A stretch of 64,000 bases of DNA from Taudactylus pleione (Eukaryota; Chordata; Amphibia; Anura; Myobatrachidae). Shown one piece after another: positions 9,004-20,649 of this stretch; position 1 is the stretch's first letter, and every line of letters begins with the position of its first letter. A model generated the notes under the pieces. The model was not told the origin of the DNA. It made no database searches and was given only the letters and a program-made list of their open reading frames with translations. The position numbers and the translations under genes were made by a program. Location: the NCBI GenBank assembly GCA_031769625.1, contig JAUIMM010000702.1, positions 1-64,000 on the forward strand, read 5' to 3'.

Positions 9004-9555
9004 TATATGCATATATATTTGTAAATTTGCAATGCACCAAGGACTACCTTTTAAGACTGTTATTTACAAGTGAACTCAAAACAGGAGTATAATCTGTTAT
9101 GGATCCGGGGGCAGATTCACAGGAACAATTCAACTAGGTTTAAGTCAGGACATGTGAGTCCTACAGCAGCTAAGGCAGAGTGAAATTAATATATATTGAT
9201 TTGCTTAAGTGTTATTAGTATAAAAGAAATGCTTATTTAAGGATTCGCAATTAAATGGTTATGTGTTATAGGTAAATTATCTTAACTACCTATGGAAATG
9301 CTATAGTACCATGGATGTTACTCATTTTACTGTTTAGAATGGACTAACTTTTCCATCATCTAAAGTCAGAACCGTGGCCTATTAAATAAACTGAGATTTT
9401 GTAACCCTGTATGATTCTTGGGTCTGGGGTTGGTTTGTCTTCACCTCTCTGCCAAGGAAGAAAGAGAAAACATCCCTGTTGCAGTGTACCCGATTCTCAG
9501 AACCTACCCAATCCACAGGATATCGTTGGTGAGTGTCACCCTATAGCGGGGAAGG

Positions 9556-10761
9556 ATGTCACATTTGGCGTCTACGAACAGGATTTGCAGAGTCCAAAGT
9601 GAAGGAAGAACCCAAACACAAGAAGATACACACAGGATGTCGACGGACACACAAGCTGCAGGAAACTCAGCCACACACCCAGTCATGGCTAATGTTAATC
9701 ATATTACCTTGCCATATCACTTTGGGGCACCATGGCTTCCCACATATACTCGAGATGCACACAGAACAGAGTCCAGTACCTGGGGAGAATTTAACATGAA
9801 AATACACGCTCTGTTTCGTTTATATCCACTGAGCGATCAACAACAAGTGGAAATCTTGAATGGACAGTTAAAAGGGACTGCACTCCAGGAAGTCATGTCA
9901 TGGCCCATCCAAAGGAGACAGACAGTAGACCAGATTCTTAAAAGGCTGGCGACTACTTTTGTTACAAGTACAGTGTCAGAATTGAAGATGCTTTTCTATG
10001 CTCGTAAACAACAGATAGGAGAATCTCTGCGAGACCTTGCCCTCAGTCTCCAGGAAGCACTGCGGGCCATCCAGAAGGTAGATGAGACAGAGGTGAGACA
10101 AGTTGATGAAATACTGGTAAACCAATTTATAGAGGGGGCAAGCGGAGAAAATGTCAAATCCCATTTACGCCTTCTGAGGATTCAAAGTCCAGATAGTTCC
10201 TTTCTAGATTTTAAAGAAGCTGCGATCAAAGTGGTGGGACCCAATCAGACTCACGAGATGCCAGGCTATCAGAAGGGTAAACATCCACTGGAAATGCATT
10301 ATTCAGGGGTAGTAGAAACCCTAATGCCAAAGACAGCTGTTATTCAAAGTGCTCAAACTGAGGTACTTGATCATATCCTTGCATTAAAAGTACAAATCGA
10401 AGAGCTCACTCAGGGAATGGCCGAAATGAGTACAGAGCTCCAGAAGTTGATCAAGCGCCAGCCACTGGAGCATGAAACTAAATGGCAAAATGAGTGGCAA
10501 AGACCTTCTCATGATTGGTGGGAATCTCTTCAAGAGAGCAGACTTAGGCCCTCTGATCATTTTGACACACAAGGATGGCCAATTTATCGAAAGTGTGACC
10601 ATTATGGCCATGTGGAACGTGGCTGCAACCAGGGAAAGCCTTTAAACACCCGTGCTCCATGGCTGGAGACCGAACCTCAGGAGGGAACAAATAGAATAGG
10701 TCCACCCTTGGAAGAAAGGCAGCCCAGGGATGTAGAACTGAGTCTGGCACATCAGAACTAG
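9556..10761 (+). CDS. Gag-like structural protein, complete (copy 3 unit)
   Basis: The translation equals the frame at 4308-5513 with the same domain layout and the same Tyr at the first zinc-ligand position (codon at 10585-10587). It lies 84 bp after the end of LTR 2 and ends in TAG at 10759-10761. Confidence 0.75.
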   Translation: MSHLASTNRICRVQSEGRTQTQEDTHRMSTDTQAAGNSATHPVMANVNHITLPYHFGAPWLPTYTRDAHRTESSTWGEFNMKIHALFRLYPLSDQQQVEILNGQLKGTALQEVMSWPIQRRQTVDQILKRLATTFVTSTVSELKMLFYARKQQIGESLRDLALSLQEALRAIQKVDETEVRQVDEILVNQFIEGASGENVKSHLRLLRIQSPDSSFLDFKEAAIKVVGPNQTHEMPGYQKGKHPLEMHYSGVVETLMPKTAVIQSAQTEVLDHILALKVQIEELTQGMAEMSTELQKLIKRQPLEHETKWQNEWQRPSHDWWESLQESRLRPSDHFDTQGWPIYRKCDHYGHVERGCNQGKPLNTRAPWLETEPQEGTNRIGPPLEERQPRDVELSLAHQN

Positions 10762-10776
10762 ATTCAAGGGATTGCT

Positions 10777-11526
10777 ATGCCCATTTCAACAGACCTTGAA
10801 ACCCAAGATAGCGCAGCCAAAGTTTTGGGCACAATCAAATGGTTCAATGTGCGTCATGGTTATGGGTTCATTAACCAGAATGATACAAAGGAAGACATAT
10901 TCGTACATTATACTGACATCAAGAAGAATAACCCCAGGAAGTACCTCCACAGTGTGGGAGAATTAGAGGTGGTCGAGTTCAATATTGTCCAAGGAGAGAA
11001 GGGTGTACAGGCAGCTAATGTGACTGGACCTGGTAATGTCCCAGTTCAAGGCAGCAAATATGCAGCAGATTGTGGCCAACCCTGGCATAACCAAACCCGC
11101 AGAAGGTACTATCAAGAGGGTTCTAATCAGCAGAGGTCTTCCTGGAGACGCTACTATACCTCAAACACATGGAGGAAGCCATGTAGCAGCAGAAGACGAT
11201 ACTCATATGCCTTGTTGCAAGATAAAACATTTGAAAGTATGGTTGGCCCAGATACAGAGCAAGAAGATAGATCAGTGCCACCAAACATGCGAAGAGTATG
11301 CAGATCCCAATTTCTTCAAGAGCCATCTCATCAGAGCCAAACTAAAGTAGATGTCAACCAAATGAAACTATGCACGGCGGGTCCAAAGGAAGATGGAGAG
11401 AAAATTACAGACTCCTCCTTGGCAGAGAGGTTGGGTTCTCCCATAGCCAAGCCCCTTGATTACCATATAAATAGTCTAAATGAGCATGTATTGGCCTGTT
11501 GTGTTAGGCATAAACATTTCTTGTAA
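10777..11526 (+). CDS. Y-box-type cold-shock-domain protein (copy 3)
   Basis: The translation equals the copies at 281 and 5529. Its start lies in phase with the preceding Gag-like frame. The open frame is kept in all three units despite carrying no polymerase, though the units are too similar to show selection by themselves. Confidence 0.85.
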   Translation: MPISTDLETQDSAAKVLGTIKWFNVRHGYGFINQNDTKEDIFVHYTDIKKNNPRKYLHSVGELEVVEFNIVQGEKGVQAANVTGPGNVPVQGSKYAADCGQPWHNQTRRRYYQEGSNQQRSSWRRYYTSNTWRKPCSSRRRYSYALLQDKTFESMVGPDTEQEDRSVPPNMRRVCRSQFLQEPSHQSQTKVDVNQMKLCTAGPKEDGEKITDSSLAERLGSPIAKPLDYHINSLNEHVLACCVRHKHFL

Positions 11527-12609
11527 CCAAGTGTCTCTTTTCAAACCAGAAATGTTAGAATGTAATATACCAGGTTTTGATGTCTGTAATATACCAGAAC
11601 TCACTTTTGTACCCAGAAGTTTAGAAAGAAATACAAGCGAGGTTTTGTCTCTCAGATACAGATATTAAGAGTTCTTACTTGTTAATTTTACTGGTTTATT
11701 GTTAATTGTATGTAATAGGTAAAGAACCATAACAACTTATTAATGGACTAGTTCTGACAAAAAAGTTCTGGAGAGACTTAGATGCATGGGGACATGCATC
11801 ATTCCAGCAGGGGAATATGTGACACCCCCAAAGAGGGGCATCACTTGACCCAAGGAGGCTCAGAAGGGGCACATGTCGCTATATAACAGTCATGGGAATA
11901 TATATTGTGAAACTATTTTGGATGACTCTTGTGATTTCCAATGTGGAGGCGGAGTGATACAGATCTGGGTGATTTGCCCAGTCAGAAAAAGAGGAGCAGG
12001 GTGAGACACAGGAAGAAGGGGGTGCTGTGACTGTCCTCGCTGTGTGAAGGAGAGCAGTGTCTGAGTGGGAGAGCCATGTCTGTGAGGAGAGTGCAGTGCA
12101 GCAGCCAGAGGTAGTAGGCTGTGCAGGGAAACCAGTGCTGAGAGACTGGGATGTGACAGCACAAAGAGAAGAGACAAACAAGAGCAGCTGAGACTCTCCA
12201 CTTTGATCTGATGCTGATGTGAAGCCATCTAGAGAGGTCTGTACGTGTAACAGTGAATAGTCAGACACAAATCAGACAGGAAAAACAGAATTTCACCACT
12301 GCTACAGCCAATACTGACTACCAACTAATAATCCCCCTCAGTATCTTTGGGAGTATGGTGACTATGCCCTAGTAATTTACCTCAGGAGAGGTGATTGAGT
12401 TCTGCTCCACTGACTGTAAATGGCACCTGCACCCTAAACTTAGCAGAGAACTCTGCCTACATAAACTACAGTGCCAGCTTTGCCAACAGATTAGTATTCT
12501 GTGGGGATAATACCAAATACAGTATTACAGCTACAAACATAATTAGCACCTATAGCAGAGGATTACATCTGGCCCAAAAAGTTATTATCTGCATGGAAAT
12601 GTCTATATA

Positions 12610-14251
12610 CAGTCAGGTGCATAAATATTGGGACAATGACAGAATTCTCATATTTTGGCCTCTATTCACCACCACAATGGCTTTGAAATGAAACAAACAA
12701 GATGTACTTTAACTGCAGACTTTCAGATTTAATTTGAGGGTAATTATATCCAAATCAGGTGAACGGTGTAGGAATTACAACGGTTTCTATATGTGCCTTC
12801 TACTTTTTAAGGGGCCAAAAGTAATGGGACAAACTAAACAATCCTAAATCTAACTTTCACTTTTTAATACTTTGTTGCAAATCCTTTGCAGGCAATTACA
12901 GCCTGAAGTCTGGAACGTATAGACATCACCAGATGCTGGGTTTCATCCCTGGTGATGCTCTGCCAGGCCTCTACTGCAAATGTCTTCAGTTCCTGCTTGT
13001 TCTTGGGGCATTTTCCCTTCCGTTTTGTCTTCATCAAGTGAAATGCATGCTCAATCGGATTCAGGTCAGGGGATTGACTTGGCCATTGCATAACTTTCCA
13101 CTTTTTAGCCTTAAAAAAACTCTTTGGTTGCTTTTGCAGTATGCTTCGGGTCATTGTCCATCTGCACTGTGAGCGCCGTCCAATGAGTTCTGAAACATTT
13201 GACTGAATATGAGCATATAATATTGCCAGAAACACTTCAAAATTCATTCTCCTGCTTTTGTCAGCAGTCACATTATCAATAAATACAAGGGAACCAGTTC
13301 CATTGGCAGCCGAACATGCCCAAACCATGACACGACCACCACCATGCTTCACTGATGAGGTGGTATGTTTTGTATCATGAGCAGTTCCTTTCCTTCTCCA
13401 TACTCTTCTCTTCCCATCACTCTGGTACAAGTTGATCTTTGTCTCATCTGTCCATAGGATGTTGTTCCAGAACTGTAATGGCTTTTTTAGATGATGTTTG
13501 GCAAACTCTAATCTGGTCTTCTTGTTTTTGTGGCTCACCAATGGTTTACATCTTGTGGTGAACCCTCTATATTCACTCTTGTGAAGTCTTCTCTTGATTG
13601 TTGACTTTGACACATATACACTTACCTCCTGGAGAGTTTTCTTGATTTGGCCAACTGTTGTGAAGGGGTTTTTCTTCACCAGGGAAATAATTCTTCTGTC
13701 ATCCACCACAGTTGTTTTCCGTGGTCTTTTGGTGTTGCTGAGCTCTCCGGCGCACTCTTTCTTTTTAAGAATGTTCCAAACAGTTGATTTGATCACACCT
13801 AATGTTTTTGCTATCTCTCTGATGGGTTTGTTTTGATTTTTGAGCCTAATGATGGCTTGCTTCACTGATAGTGACAGCTCTTTGGATCTCATATTGAGAG
13901 TCGAAAGCAACTGATTCCAAATGCAAATGTCACATCTAGAATCAACTCCAGACCTTTTACCTGCTTAATTGATAATGAAATAACGAGGGAATAGCCCACA
14001 CCCGTCCATGAAATAGCTTTTGAGTTGATAGTCCCATTACTTTTGGCCCATTAACAAGTGGGAGACACATATAGAAACAGTTGTAAATCCTACACCGTTC
14101 ACCTGATTTGGATGTAATTACCCTCAAATTAAATCTGAAAGTCTGCAGTTAAAGCACATCTTGTTTGTTTCATTTCAAAGCCATTGTGGTGGTGAAGAGA
14201 GGCCAAAATATGAAAATTCTGTCAATGTCCCAATATTTATGCACCTGACTG
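12610..14251 (-). mobile_element. Tc1-type transposon inside LTR 3
   Basis: This is the third copy of the same nested insertion, with TA at 12608-12609 and 14252-14253 and intact inverted repeats. Confidence 0.92.
12864..13910 (-). CDS. Tc1-type transposase, probably inactive (copy 3)
   Basis: The translation equals the other two copies, with the same out-of-frame segment (about 13120-13176) where the second catalytic Asp should be. Confidence 0.88.
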   Translation of the reverse strand: MLSTLNMRSKELSLSVKQAIIRLKNQNKPIREIAKTLGVIKSTVWNILKKKECAGELSNTKRPRKTTVVDDRRIISLVKKNPFTTVGQIKKTLQEVSVYVSKSTIKRRLHKSEYRGFTTRCKPLVSHKNKKTRLEFAKHHLKKPLQFWNNILWTDETKINLYQSDGKRRVWRRKGTAHDTKHTTSSVKHGGGRVMVWACSAANGTGSLVFIDNVTADKSRRMNFEVFLAILYAHIQSNVSELIGRRSQCRWTMTRSILQKQPKSFFKAKKWKVMQWPSQSPDLNPIEHAFHLMKTKRKGKCPKNKQELKTFAVEAWQSITRDETQHLVMSIRSRLQAVIACKGFATKY

Positions 14252-14720
14252 TATATGCATATATATTTGTAAATTTGCAATGCACCAAGGACTACCTTTT
14301 AAGACTGTTATTTACAAGTGAACTCAAAACAGGAGTATAATCTGTTATGGATCCGGGGGCAGATTCACAGGAACAATTCAACTAGGTTTAAGTCAGGACA
14401 TGTGAGTCCTACAGTAGCTAAGGCAGAGTGAAATTAATATATATTGATTTGCTTAAGTGTTATTAGTATAAAAGAAATGCTTATTTAAGGATTCGCAATT
14501 AAATGGTTATGTGTTATAGGTAAATTATCTTAACTACCTATGGAAATGCTATAGTACCATGGATGTTACTCATTTTACTGTTTAGAATGGACTAACTTTT
14601 CCATCATCTAAAGTCAGAACCGTGGCCTATTAAATAAACTGAGATTTTGTAACCCTATATGATTCTTGGGTCTGGGGTTGGTTTGTCTTCACCTCTCTGC
14701 CAAGGAAGAAAGAGAAAACA

Positions 14721-15546
14721 TCAATAAAAAGATTATAATAGCCAGAATTTGTATTAATATTACTTCTTCTGCATATGTGTACCCTCTGGGATATGATTTT
14801 TTATATATGGATGTAGCACTCTTGGCATATACATGGCATGTCATATAGACAATTCTCATAAGTGGATTTGTCATGTATTTGTGAACCTGATCACTCCATT
14901 AGTGAGTCACACTTCTGTACATTTTTATAATATCAGCTCAGATTTCAAATACAAAAAGAAAAAATATTCCTTTGTATTATCTGAAATGCAACATCATTAG
15001 GTTAAAGTTATTCATGTTTGGATTATATGCTTCTGAGGGCACCAATTCTATTCCTATTGCTTTACTGTTGTATTATAGATTCAAAGAAGAGTATTCTATG
15101 CCCACTAATTAAATGCAAAACTAAACAAACACAAGTGACTACATGCCAGATTTTACTGATATTCTCTGTGATACATAATAACACTAATGAAATATTGTCC
15201 TGCGGTAACATGCCTGGGATTGTGTCCGTGATGGGATTTGGCAGGTGTAAAACTTGCAAATAATCAACAGAAAAATGCAGGAAGGTTAATTAACATCACC
15301 CGTGCTTTTTCCTCTGTAGGAAAAATAATGAATCGTAAATTAATTTCTGTGTAAGTGTAAATTTTGGAATTTAATTTACATTTATGTTGCCACTTCCTAG
15401 GAAAAAAAAATCTGCTTTGAAATCTTTAACTGTAACTTGTGCTATGTTAGAAATTATAGGCACGCAATCAACATGTATTCATATTCAATCCTGGTTACAG
15501 AAATAAGCCAAAACAGCATGTACTATAAAGTAAAAATACAATAACT
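14721..15546. other. AT-rich flank of the array, no gene seen
   Basis: This is the host side of the array's right end. I see no conserved reading frame, RNA gene or clear repeat. The target duplication of the retroelement should start near 14721, but its partner lies left of the window. Confidence 0.5.
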
Positions 15547-15886
15547 GGGCAGCATGGTTGTGTTGTGGTTACGGTCACTGTCTCACAACTGCTTTGGTTA
15601 TTAATTCAATTAACATCCAAGGCCCTATATGAGTTGTTTGTACCTTCTCCCTGTGTTGATGTGGGTTTAATCTGTATACTTCGTTTCCTCCCACAATCTA
15701 AAAAGATACTGGAAGGTTAATTGGCTACTGGAAAAAAAATAACCACAGTGTGTATGTGTGTCCATATGGTAGGTAGTATACATTGGAAGCTCCACTGGTT
15801 CAGGGACTGACATGAATGACTGAAATATTCCCTGTTAAGCACTGCATATTGTGTTTGCTATATAAATAACTCTTAATAAATAATTA
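15547..15886 (+). repeat. SINE-like element with LINE-type 3' tail, decayed
   Basis: The start (GGGCAGCATGGTTGTG) resembles the tRNA-derived head of vertebrate SINEs of the GGGCAGCACGGTGG type. The middle matches the usual phrases of that class (GTACCTTCTCCCTGTG, then TTTCCTCCCACAATC) and the end (GCTATATAAATAACTC, TAATAAATAA) resembles L2-type 3' tails. The copy is diverged. Classification is from memory of the family's look. Confidence 0.6.
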
Positions 15887-16074
15887 CATAATATAACCAT
15901 AATATTTAATGAACTGAGTAATGATCTTCCCTAAATACGATTTTTGGCACTTGTTATGTTGAAGCCGGAGAGCGCTACTGCTCATACTCCATAATGGCTT
16001 CTTTAGGGAGGCTTATATCTCTAACCAAGATGGCCACCTTCTGTACTTCAGTGCATGCACAGCGCCATCTTTAG

Positions 16075-16395
16075 CGTTCCCGCTAGGCTGTTCTAGCGGG
16101 GCGCGGCGCTCTGCCCTCCTTCTGGAAGGCAAAAAGCGCCCTGCCCTCCAGAAAGAGGGCAAAAACCGCCCTGCCCTAACAGCCTGCGGGAGCCGTCTTC
16201 ACCCGCGGGTCGCAGTGTCCCGCGGGTGAAGAAATGTGCGGTGACCCGGTCACCGCCGGAGAATAGACGCCCGGCATCTATTCTCCCTGTCTGCAGGGCT
16301 TGGGGGCTGCCCGGCGTGTCCGTAAGTGCCCGGCACGCCCCCAAGAGTGACGAAAAGGGGACGCATCTTATAGACACGCCCCCTTTTCGATAACC
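16075..16395. repeat. GC-rich chain of perfect hairpins, probably a non-autonomous DNA element
   Basis: Consecutive perfect stems are visible: TTCACCCGCGGG with its complement (about 16198-16230), GCGGTGACC with GGTCACCGC (16239-16257), GGAGAATAGA with TCTATTCTCC (16257-16285), CTTGGGGG with CCCCCAAG (about 16299-16345), and CGAAAAGGGG with CCCCTTTTCG (about 16352-16390). The style matches the multi-hairpin elements at 25720, 41628, 52700 and 53176, but the sequence differs. Ends are not defined. Confidence 0.55.
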
Positions 16396-17640
16396 ATGCC
16401 CCCGAGCTAGAGTGAACACTACATCTTGTCTCTGTGTTAGAGTGCCACAGTGGGACACGGACATGTTCCAGTTAGCTCCAGAGATACCCTGCTATAACTG
16501 CGTGTTCCATCCTGCTACAACCGCTGATTCCGCTTGCATCCTGCACTGCTACCAACATACAGTCACAGGCTAATGTACCATATACTCCTTTCATGCTGAG
16601 AGTCTGTATATGCATAACTGTAAGTAGGGCTGTACCAATCACATTACAACTGAATAAACTACCCCACTTTTTTAAGGCTATTCACTGACTCAGGGCATCT
16701 GCTGGTATGTAGAACTACTCTGCCATACCACCGCAAATAGTAGTGGCATCACTGGGGCCGTGGAAGGGGCCTCACAGGGAAGGGGTGTGGCCTCAGGGCC
16801 AATACTATGGAGATGCCGTGCTGTCCAAAGAGACTTCTCCCCGCACTGCCGACTCCTCAGTGACCGGTAGCCAGGTGCTGCACAATAACATAACACTGTA
16901 GTGCCTAGTTGGTGGGTGAGGTCCGCACCCCCTGGATCCACCTAGCGATTTGCGTATACACTTCATAAGCATGCACTTCGTAAGCATGCTGGCGTTATTG
17001 TAAGCCAACCGTAAAGCAGAGTTGGTAGCAAACAAACAATTATTTAATAAAATACTGTGCAGGCAAAACACTAATATTTCTACACATATGCAGAGTCATA
17101 CACATGTCGAGATTGGCAACAAGTCATCATCATCAGCTTGTATTTGCACTTGCCTTATAACAGTTGGAAAAGATATGCCTCCTGTTAGGCATATATGCAT
17201 ATAAATGTTGGTCTAAATAAGACACACACATACAACTCTATAATCATTCATTTACAGTACGTGCATTTGCTTTTAGGACATACACAGAGAGAAAATATGC
17301 AGTACTTACTAGATGCTAATCACTATTCATTTAAGCCTTGTATCTCAAATAATCAGGCAGATAGTGCAAACATTAGAGGATTTACAAGCATAATGGTTAA
17401 GCATTAACTAGTTTGCATATATGCAAATTATTTTGCAGTTCATCCATAATGATTGTAAATTATCTGATGTTTTCACTATTTGTGTGGTTAGTTGACATAC
17501 AAGGTTTAAATGAATGGAGATTAACATATGGTAAGAATTATAAACAAAAATATATATTTTTAAAAATTATATAGTCTCTCTAATCCTTATTGTGTGAAAT
17601 AGTGTGATATATAAGAAGGCTATGATTCACTAATAAATCA
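16396..17640. other. No gene seen
   Basis: This stretch is mixed-composition non-coding DNA. Around 16690-16930 there is a short GC-richer segment that may be a fragment of a DNA transposon, but I found no paired ends. Reading frames here are short and resemble nothing known. Confidence 0.4.
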
Positions 17641-17654
17641 GTAAGGTAGTTATG

Positions 17655-17825
17655 CATACCTCCCAACATTTTAATATGCTAAGGAGGGACAGGCCACCTG
17701 CCAGATGCGTGCGCGACCGAAAAGGGGTGTGTGGCTTGTAAAAAGGAGGTGGAGTCTGTGGGACACCGCTACTTGGCAACGAGTCTCTCACTACTACAAC
17801 CTGAGAGGTCTGATTCATGAGGACT
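17655..17825 (+). repeat. Fragment of a CATACCTCCCAA-ended short element
   Basis: The end string CATACCTCCCAACATTTT at 17655 resembles the terminal repeat of short interspersed DNA elements common in frog genomes; an inverted match of this end (TTGGGAGGTATG) occurs at about 63092-63103. A matching right end next to this copy was not found, so it is probably truncated. Confidence 0.35.
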
Positions 17826-18386
17826 TAAACAGGACCTTATATACAAGTCCGATGAGAGCTATATGACTATGCTACAATATTACAACATAAATTGATACCT
17901 TATGAAGGAAACCCTTTATTGTGGATTAATTACTTCTGTACAGTTGTATAGGGATTTCTGGAGTGGTATTCAGATGAGATATTTATCTTATGCATGATAT
18001 TATATATATTTTTTAGTATTATTGAAACTGTGTTTTTTATAAATTGTACTTTGAACATATTATTGGCGTCTTGATGTTTATTTCTGTCATGTCAAGGTAT
18101 AATAACTTTTTTGATGCAATTCTATTATTACTGCAACATCACTCTAGTGTATTACAGTTTATGGAGGGTGTTAATAACCAGTTTGGTAGTGATTGTCCCA
18201 AAGCTTATCGAGTAAATGCAAATAAACTCCCTAATGTTTGAAATTTCACAGTTCACCTTCCAGACTTAAATAACTCTAAACAACATCTAATAAATAAACA
18301 CGCCAGACAGGAGGAGTTGGTATTACATTTTGGACAAATTAGTTTGATATAATAATTCAAATTGCATCATTCAGTTAGTGTTAGTA

Positions 18387-18760
18387 CAGTGGCAGACAAA
18401 ATAAAGGACAACAGAATGAACAAACACATGTATACAAAAATCAAGTGATTGTGTTCAACTCTCCTGCAAAATTTGCCCGGGTTGTGTCATGTCCTGGCAG
18501 ATATCACTACATATAAAGAGAGTGCACCCCAGCTTACAACAATAATCAAACAATGAAACTGCCGTTCTTTCCACCACACAAAGAACAATGACCAAAAGAC
18601 ATAACAAAAGTGATGGCAGGGAGGGATTTCCAGTAGCAGGAAGGGAATGCCAGCAGCCTGCAAGCACTGATATAACCTCCATAAACACACCCCTCAATAT
18701 CCTATAGGCTACATTCAATTGGCCAATGTAAATAAATAGTCATAAAGGGGAGTGATCAGA
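18387..18760 (+). repeat. End fragment of a Tc1/mariner-type element
   Basis: TA followed by CAGTGGCAGACAAAATAA at 18385-18404 has the form of a Tc1 terminal repeat. The rest has no transposase frame, and the opposite end was not found. The right limit is a guess. Confidence 0.35.
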
Positions 18761-19334
18761 AATCTTAAAGGGGCCCTGCTAACAGTATGATGCCTTACGC
18801 TCCCCTTCCTGATCTCTGTCTCCACTTTTTTTTTACTTTTAAAAGCACATGGATAATATCAAATGTGCAAGTTCTCCAGAAAACATTGGGGGGGACCAAC
18901 ACTCACCAGGCAGCTGCTGTCCTCCGTACAGACCTCAAGAACAAAAGTATGCAGAAGGTAGGTTGACCAATAAATGTATTAGTAGAAAACATGCTTGAAA
19001 GGGAAGAAATTGACTAATTTATACTGTTTCAAAGAAATTACTTGGTAGTGGAATTTTACTGTTTCCTCCATAAATATTTTCTATCATGTCCACAAATGTC
19101 GGTGCTTCCCTCTTTGTTGAGAGTTGTTCCAAAGTTCAGGAAGTGAGCGTGTACCTTCAGATGTGCTATCGAACAAATAGCTGGACATAAGAAAAAATAG
19201 TAGGAGTGCAGATCCGCATTTATTGCAGTTCATATTCATTTTAAGTGGGTGAAAATTTTATAGTTTGATTAGATCAAGATTTAAGTTTTCGTACTCAGTG
19301 CCAGGTACTATGTTGGAATGAGTATGATTTAACG

Positions 19335-19785
19335 CCGACCCCCCTAACCCTCCTTTAGGGTGCCTAACCCTAACCTCCCCCCCCAGTGCCTAACCCTAAT
19401 CCTCCCTCTAAGTGCCTAATCCTAACCCCCCTTCCCCGCCGCCTAGACCTAAGTGCCCCAAGGGTGGGGGTGCCTAACCCTAACCTCCCCCCGGGGGTGC
19501 CTAACCTTAACCCCCCCTTACCCTAGCCTAACCCTAACCTCCCGGGGGGTGTCTAACCCTAAGTCCCCCCTGGGAGCCCTAAACCTAACCCTCCCCCCAC
19601 GGCTATCCACTGCGGGGCCCGGCATCCCTTCGATCGGGATGTCGGGCGCCAGTCTCCCAGCGTAGGTAAAATGACAGGTGTCGGGATTTCGACGCCTGTC
19701 ATTTAACCCTTGCCGGGATTAAGCAGTCGGGAGGCGGGCGGTCGGCATTGCGTCCACCGGCTTCCCGACTGCTTCCCGAATCAGG
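19335..19785 (+). repeat. Telomere-hexamer-rich interspersed element (copy 1)
   Basis: The left part (19335-19600) is a degenerate minisatellite of about 27 bp in which CCTAACCCTAA recurs, separated by C- or G-rich spacers. The right part forms hairpins: GCCCGGCATCCC pairing with GGGATGTCGGGC (19616-19648), AAATGACAGGTGTCG with CGACGCCTGTCATTT (19669-19703), and AGCAGTCGGGA with TCCCGACTGCT (about 19721-19772). An inverted copy lies at 24082-24505. The hexamers are part of a mobile-element-like repeat, not a telomere relic. Confidence 0.65.
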
Positions 19786-20299
19786 ACCACAGTGATCAAA
19801 GTGTTTAACTTCAAATCAACATAGGGGAAACAAACTTTTTATTACAACCCGCTCAGGAGACCTTAGCCACAGACCCCGATACTTACCTGTCCGGACACTT
19901 CTTTGCAGCGCTCCGGATCCCTGGCAGTCTGCGGCTACTGCAGGAGATGCAGTTTCCCCCACTCTGGAGCTTCCCGCTGGTCTCAATTTCTCTGCGCTGG
20001 TGCCTGCTTTCTCTCCACTACAGCAGGTCCAGCGTCCCACGTGTACAGTCACCCGCGGTGCTGGGTGTATGGAAGCAGCCATGTTTGGTCACATCAGCTG
20101 ACCATAGTACAGCCAATGGAGCGGCTTCCCCTGGATCTCTGGCCAATCAGCTTCTGCCAGCCCCTATAAAGGAAGCTTCAGCTGCACAGACTAATTGCCA
20201 GTGCAACAGGACTCATAGCCTTTCACATGAAACCTGTATCTGTGCTCCTCAGAGTGGACCCAGCGTACTCTCTGCCTCTTCAACCATCCTTGGCCTTTT

Positions 20300-20515
20300 G
20301 GCCAAATTCTCCAACCCGGAGTTCAGTCCGTCCTTTGGTACAAGCCCACAGTCCAGTCCGTCCTCCGTTACCTGTCCGGAGTCCAGTCCCTCTCCTGGTA
20401 CCAGCTCAGAATACAGTCTGTCTTCCAGTACCAGCCCAGAATCCAGTCTGCCCTCCGGTATTAGCCTGGAATCCAGTCTACGTCTCTCCAGTACCAACCC
20501 AGAGTCCAGCTGATA
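20300..20515. repeat. Minisatellite of about 35-bp units
   Basis: Diverged tandem units built around the phrase CAGTCCGTCCTCCGGTACC-like with CCAGCCCAGA. It lies in a GC-richer block (19790-20650) that keeps open frames on both strands by composition. I do not regard those frames as genes; the block could be an unrecognised LTR or DNA element. Confidence 0.55.
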
Positions 20516-20649
20516 GCTTCCCAGTATCTTACATCTTTTCTTCGATACTCTGAAACCCTAGTCTACTGATCTCCAGAGATCATGTTTTGAATTACTTTGC
20601 TATTCCTGAACTAAGTCTCTCTACATTGGCGGGCCCACTTAATATAAGA

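Larger units (their letters stand above)
6570..9472 (+). mobile_element. LTR copy 2
   Basis: This copy has the same boundaries as LTR 1 shifted by 5248. One difference from LTR 1 was spotted (A at 7329 against G at 2081). It is flanked on both sides by internal regions, so it acts at once as 3' LTR of one unit and 5' LTR of the next. It carries the Tc1 insertion at 7362-9003. Confidence 0.75.
1..14720 (+). mobile_element. Tandem array of a non-autonomous LTR retroelement carrying Gag-like and Y-box cold-shock ORFs
   Basis: The sequence repeats with a 5248-bp period (position 1 corresponds to 5249 and 10497) and the third unit diverges at 14723. The unit resolves into an LTR of 2903 bp (starting TGTGACACC, ending AAAACA) and an internal region of 2345 bp. 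The window therefore holds a partial internal region, LTR, internal, LTR, internal, LTR. The only differences I spotted between units are single bases at 2081/7329, 9167/14415 and 9409/14657, all in LTRs, so the array is very young or was homogenised. Internal regions encode a Gag-like protein and a cold-shock-domain protein; no protease, reverse transcriptase, RNase H or integrase is visible, so mobilisation would need an autonomous partner. A tRNA primer-binding site starting with TGG is not apparent just after the LTR. The left end and the host target duplication lie outside the window. Confidence 0.85.
11818..14720 (+). mobile_element. LTR copy 3, terminal LTR of the array
   Basis: This LTR is followed by non-element DNA from 14721 or 14723 (TC is shared by chance or by micro-homology with the internal start). 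It differs from LTR 2 at 14415 (T for C) and 14657 (A for G). TATA box 14467-14474 and AATAAA 14633-14638 are kept. This boundary defines the LTR end for the whole array. Confidence 0.8.

Noticed and set aside
1..14722. Ordinary satellite DNA
   Set aside because: The unit has LTR ends, TATA and AATAAA signals, a Gag-like frame and stops exactly at an LTR end, so tandem LTR elements explain it better.
19335..19600. Relic of a telomere or chromosome fusion
   Set aside because: Hexamers are embedded in about 27-bp units with G/C spacers and flanked by hairpins that recur elsewhere, so they belong to an interspersed repeat.
19947..20553. Frames of 188 and 108 residues
   Set aside because: They are Ser/Pro-rich translations of a minisatellite that is open on several frames.
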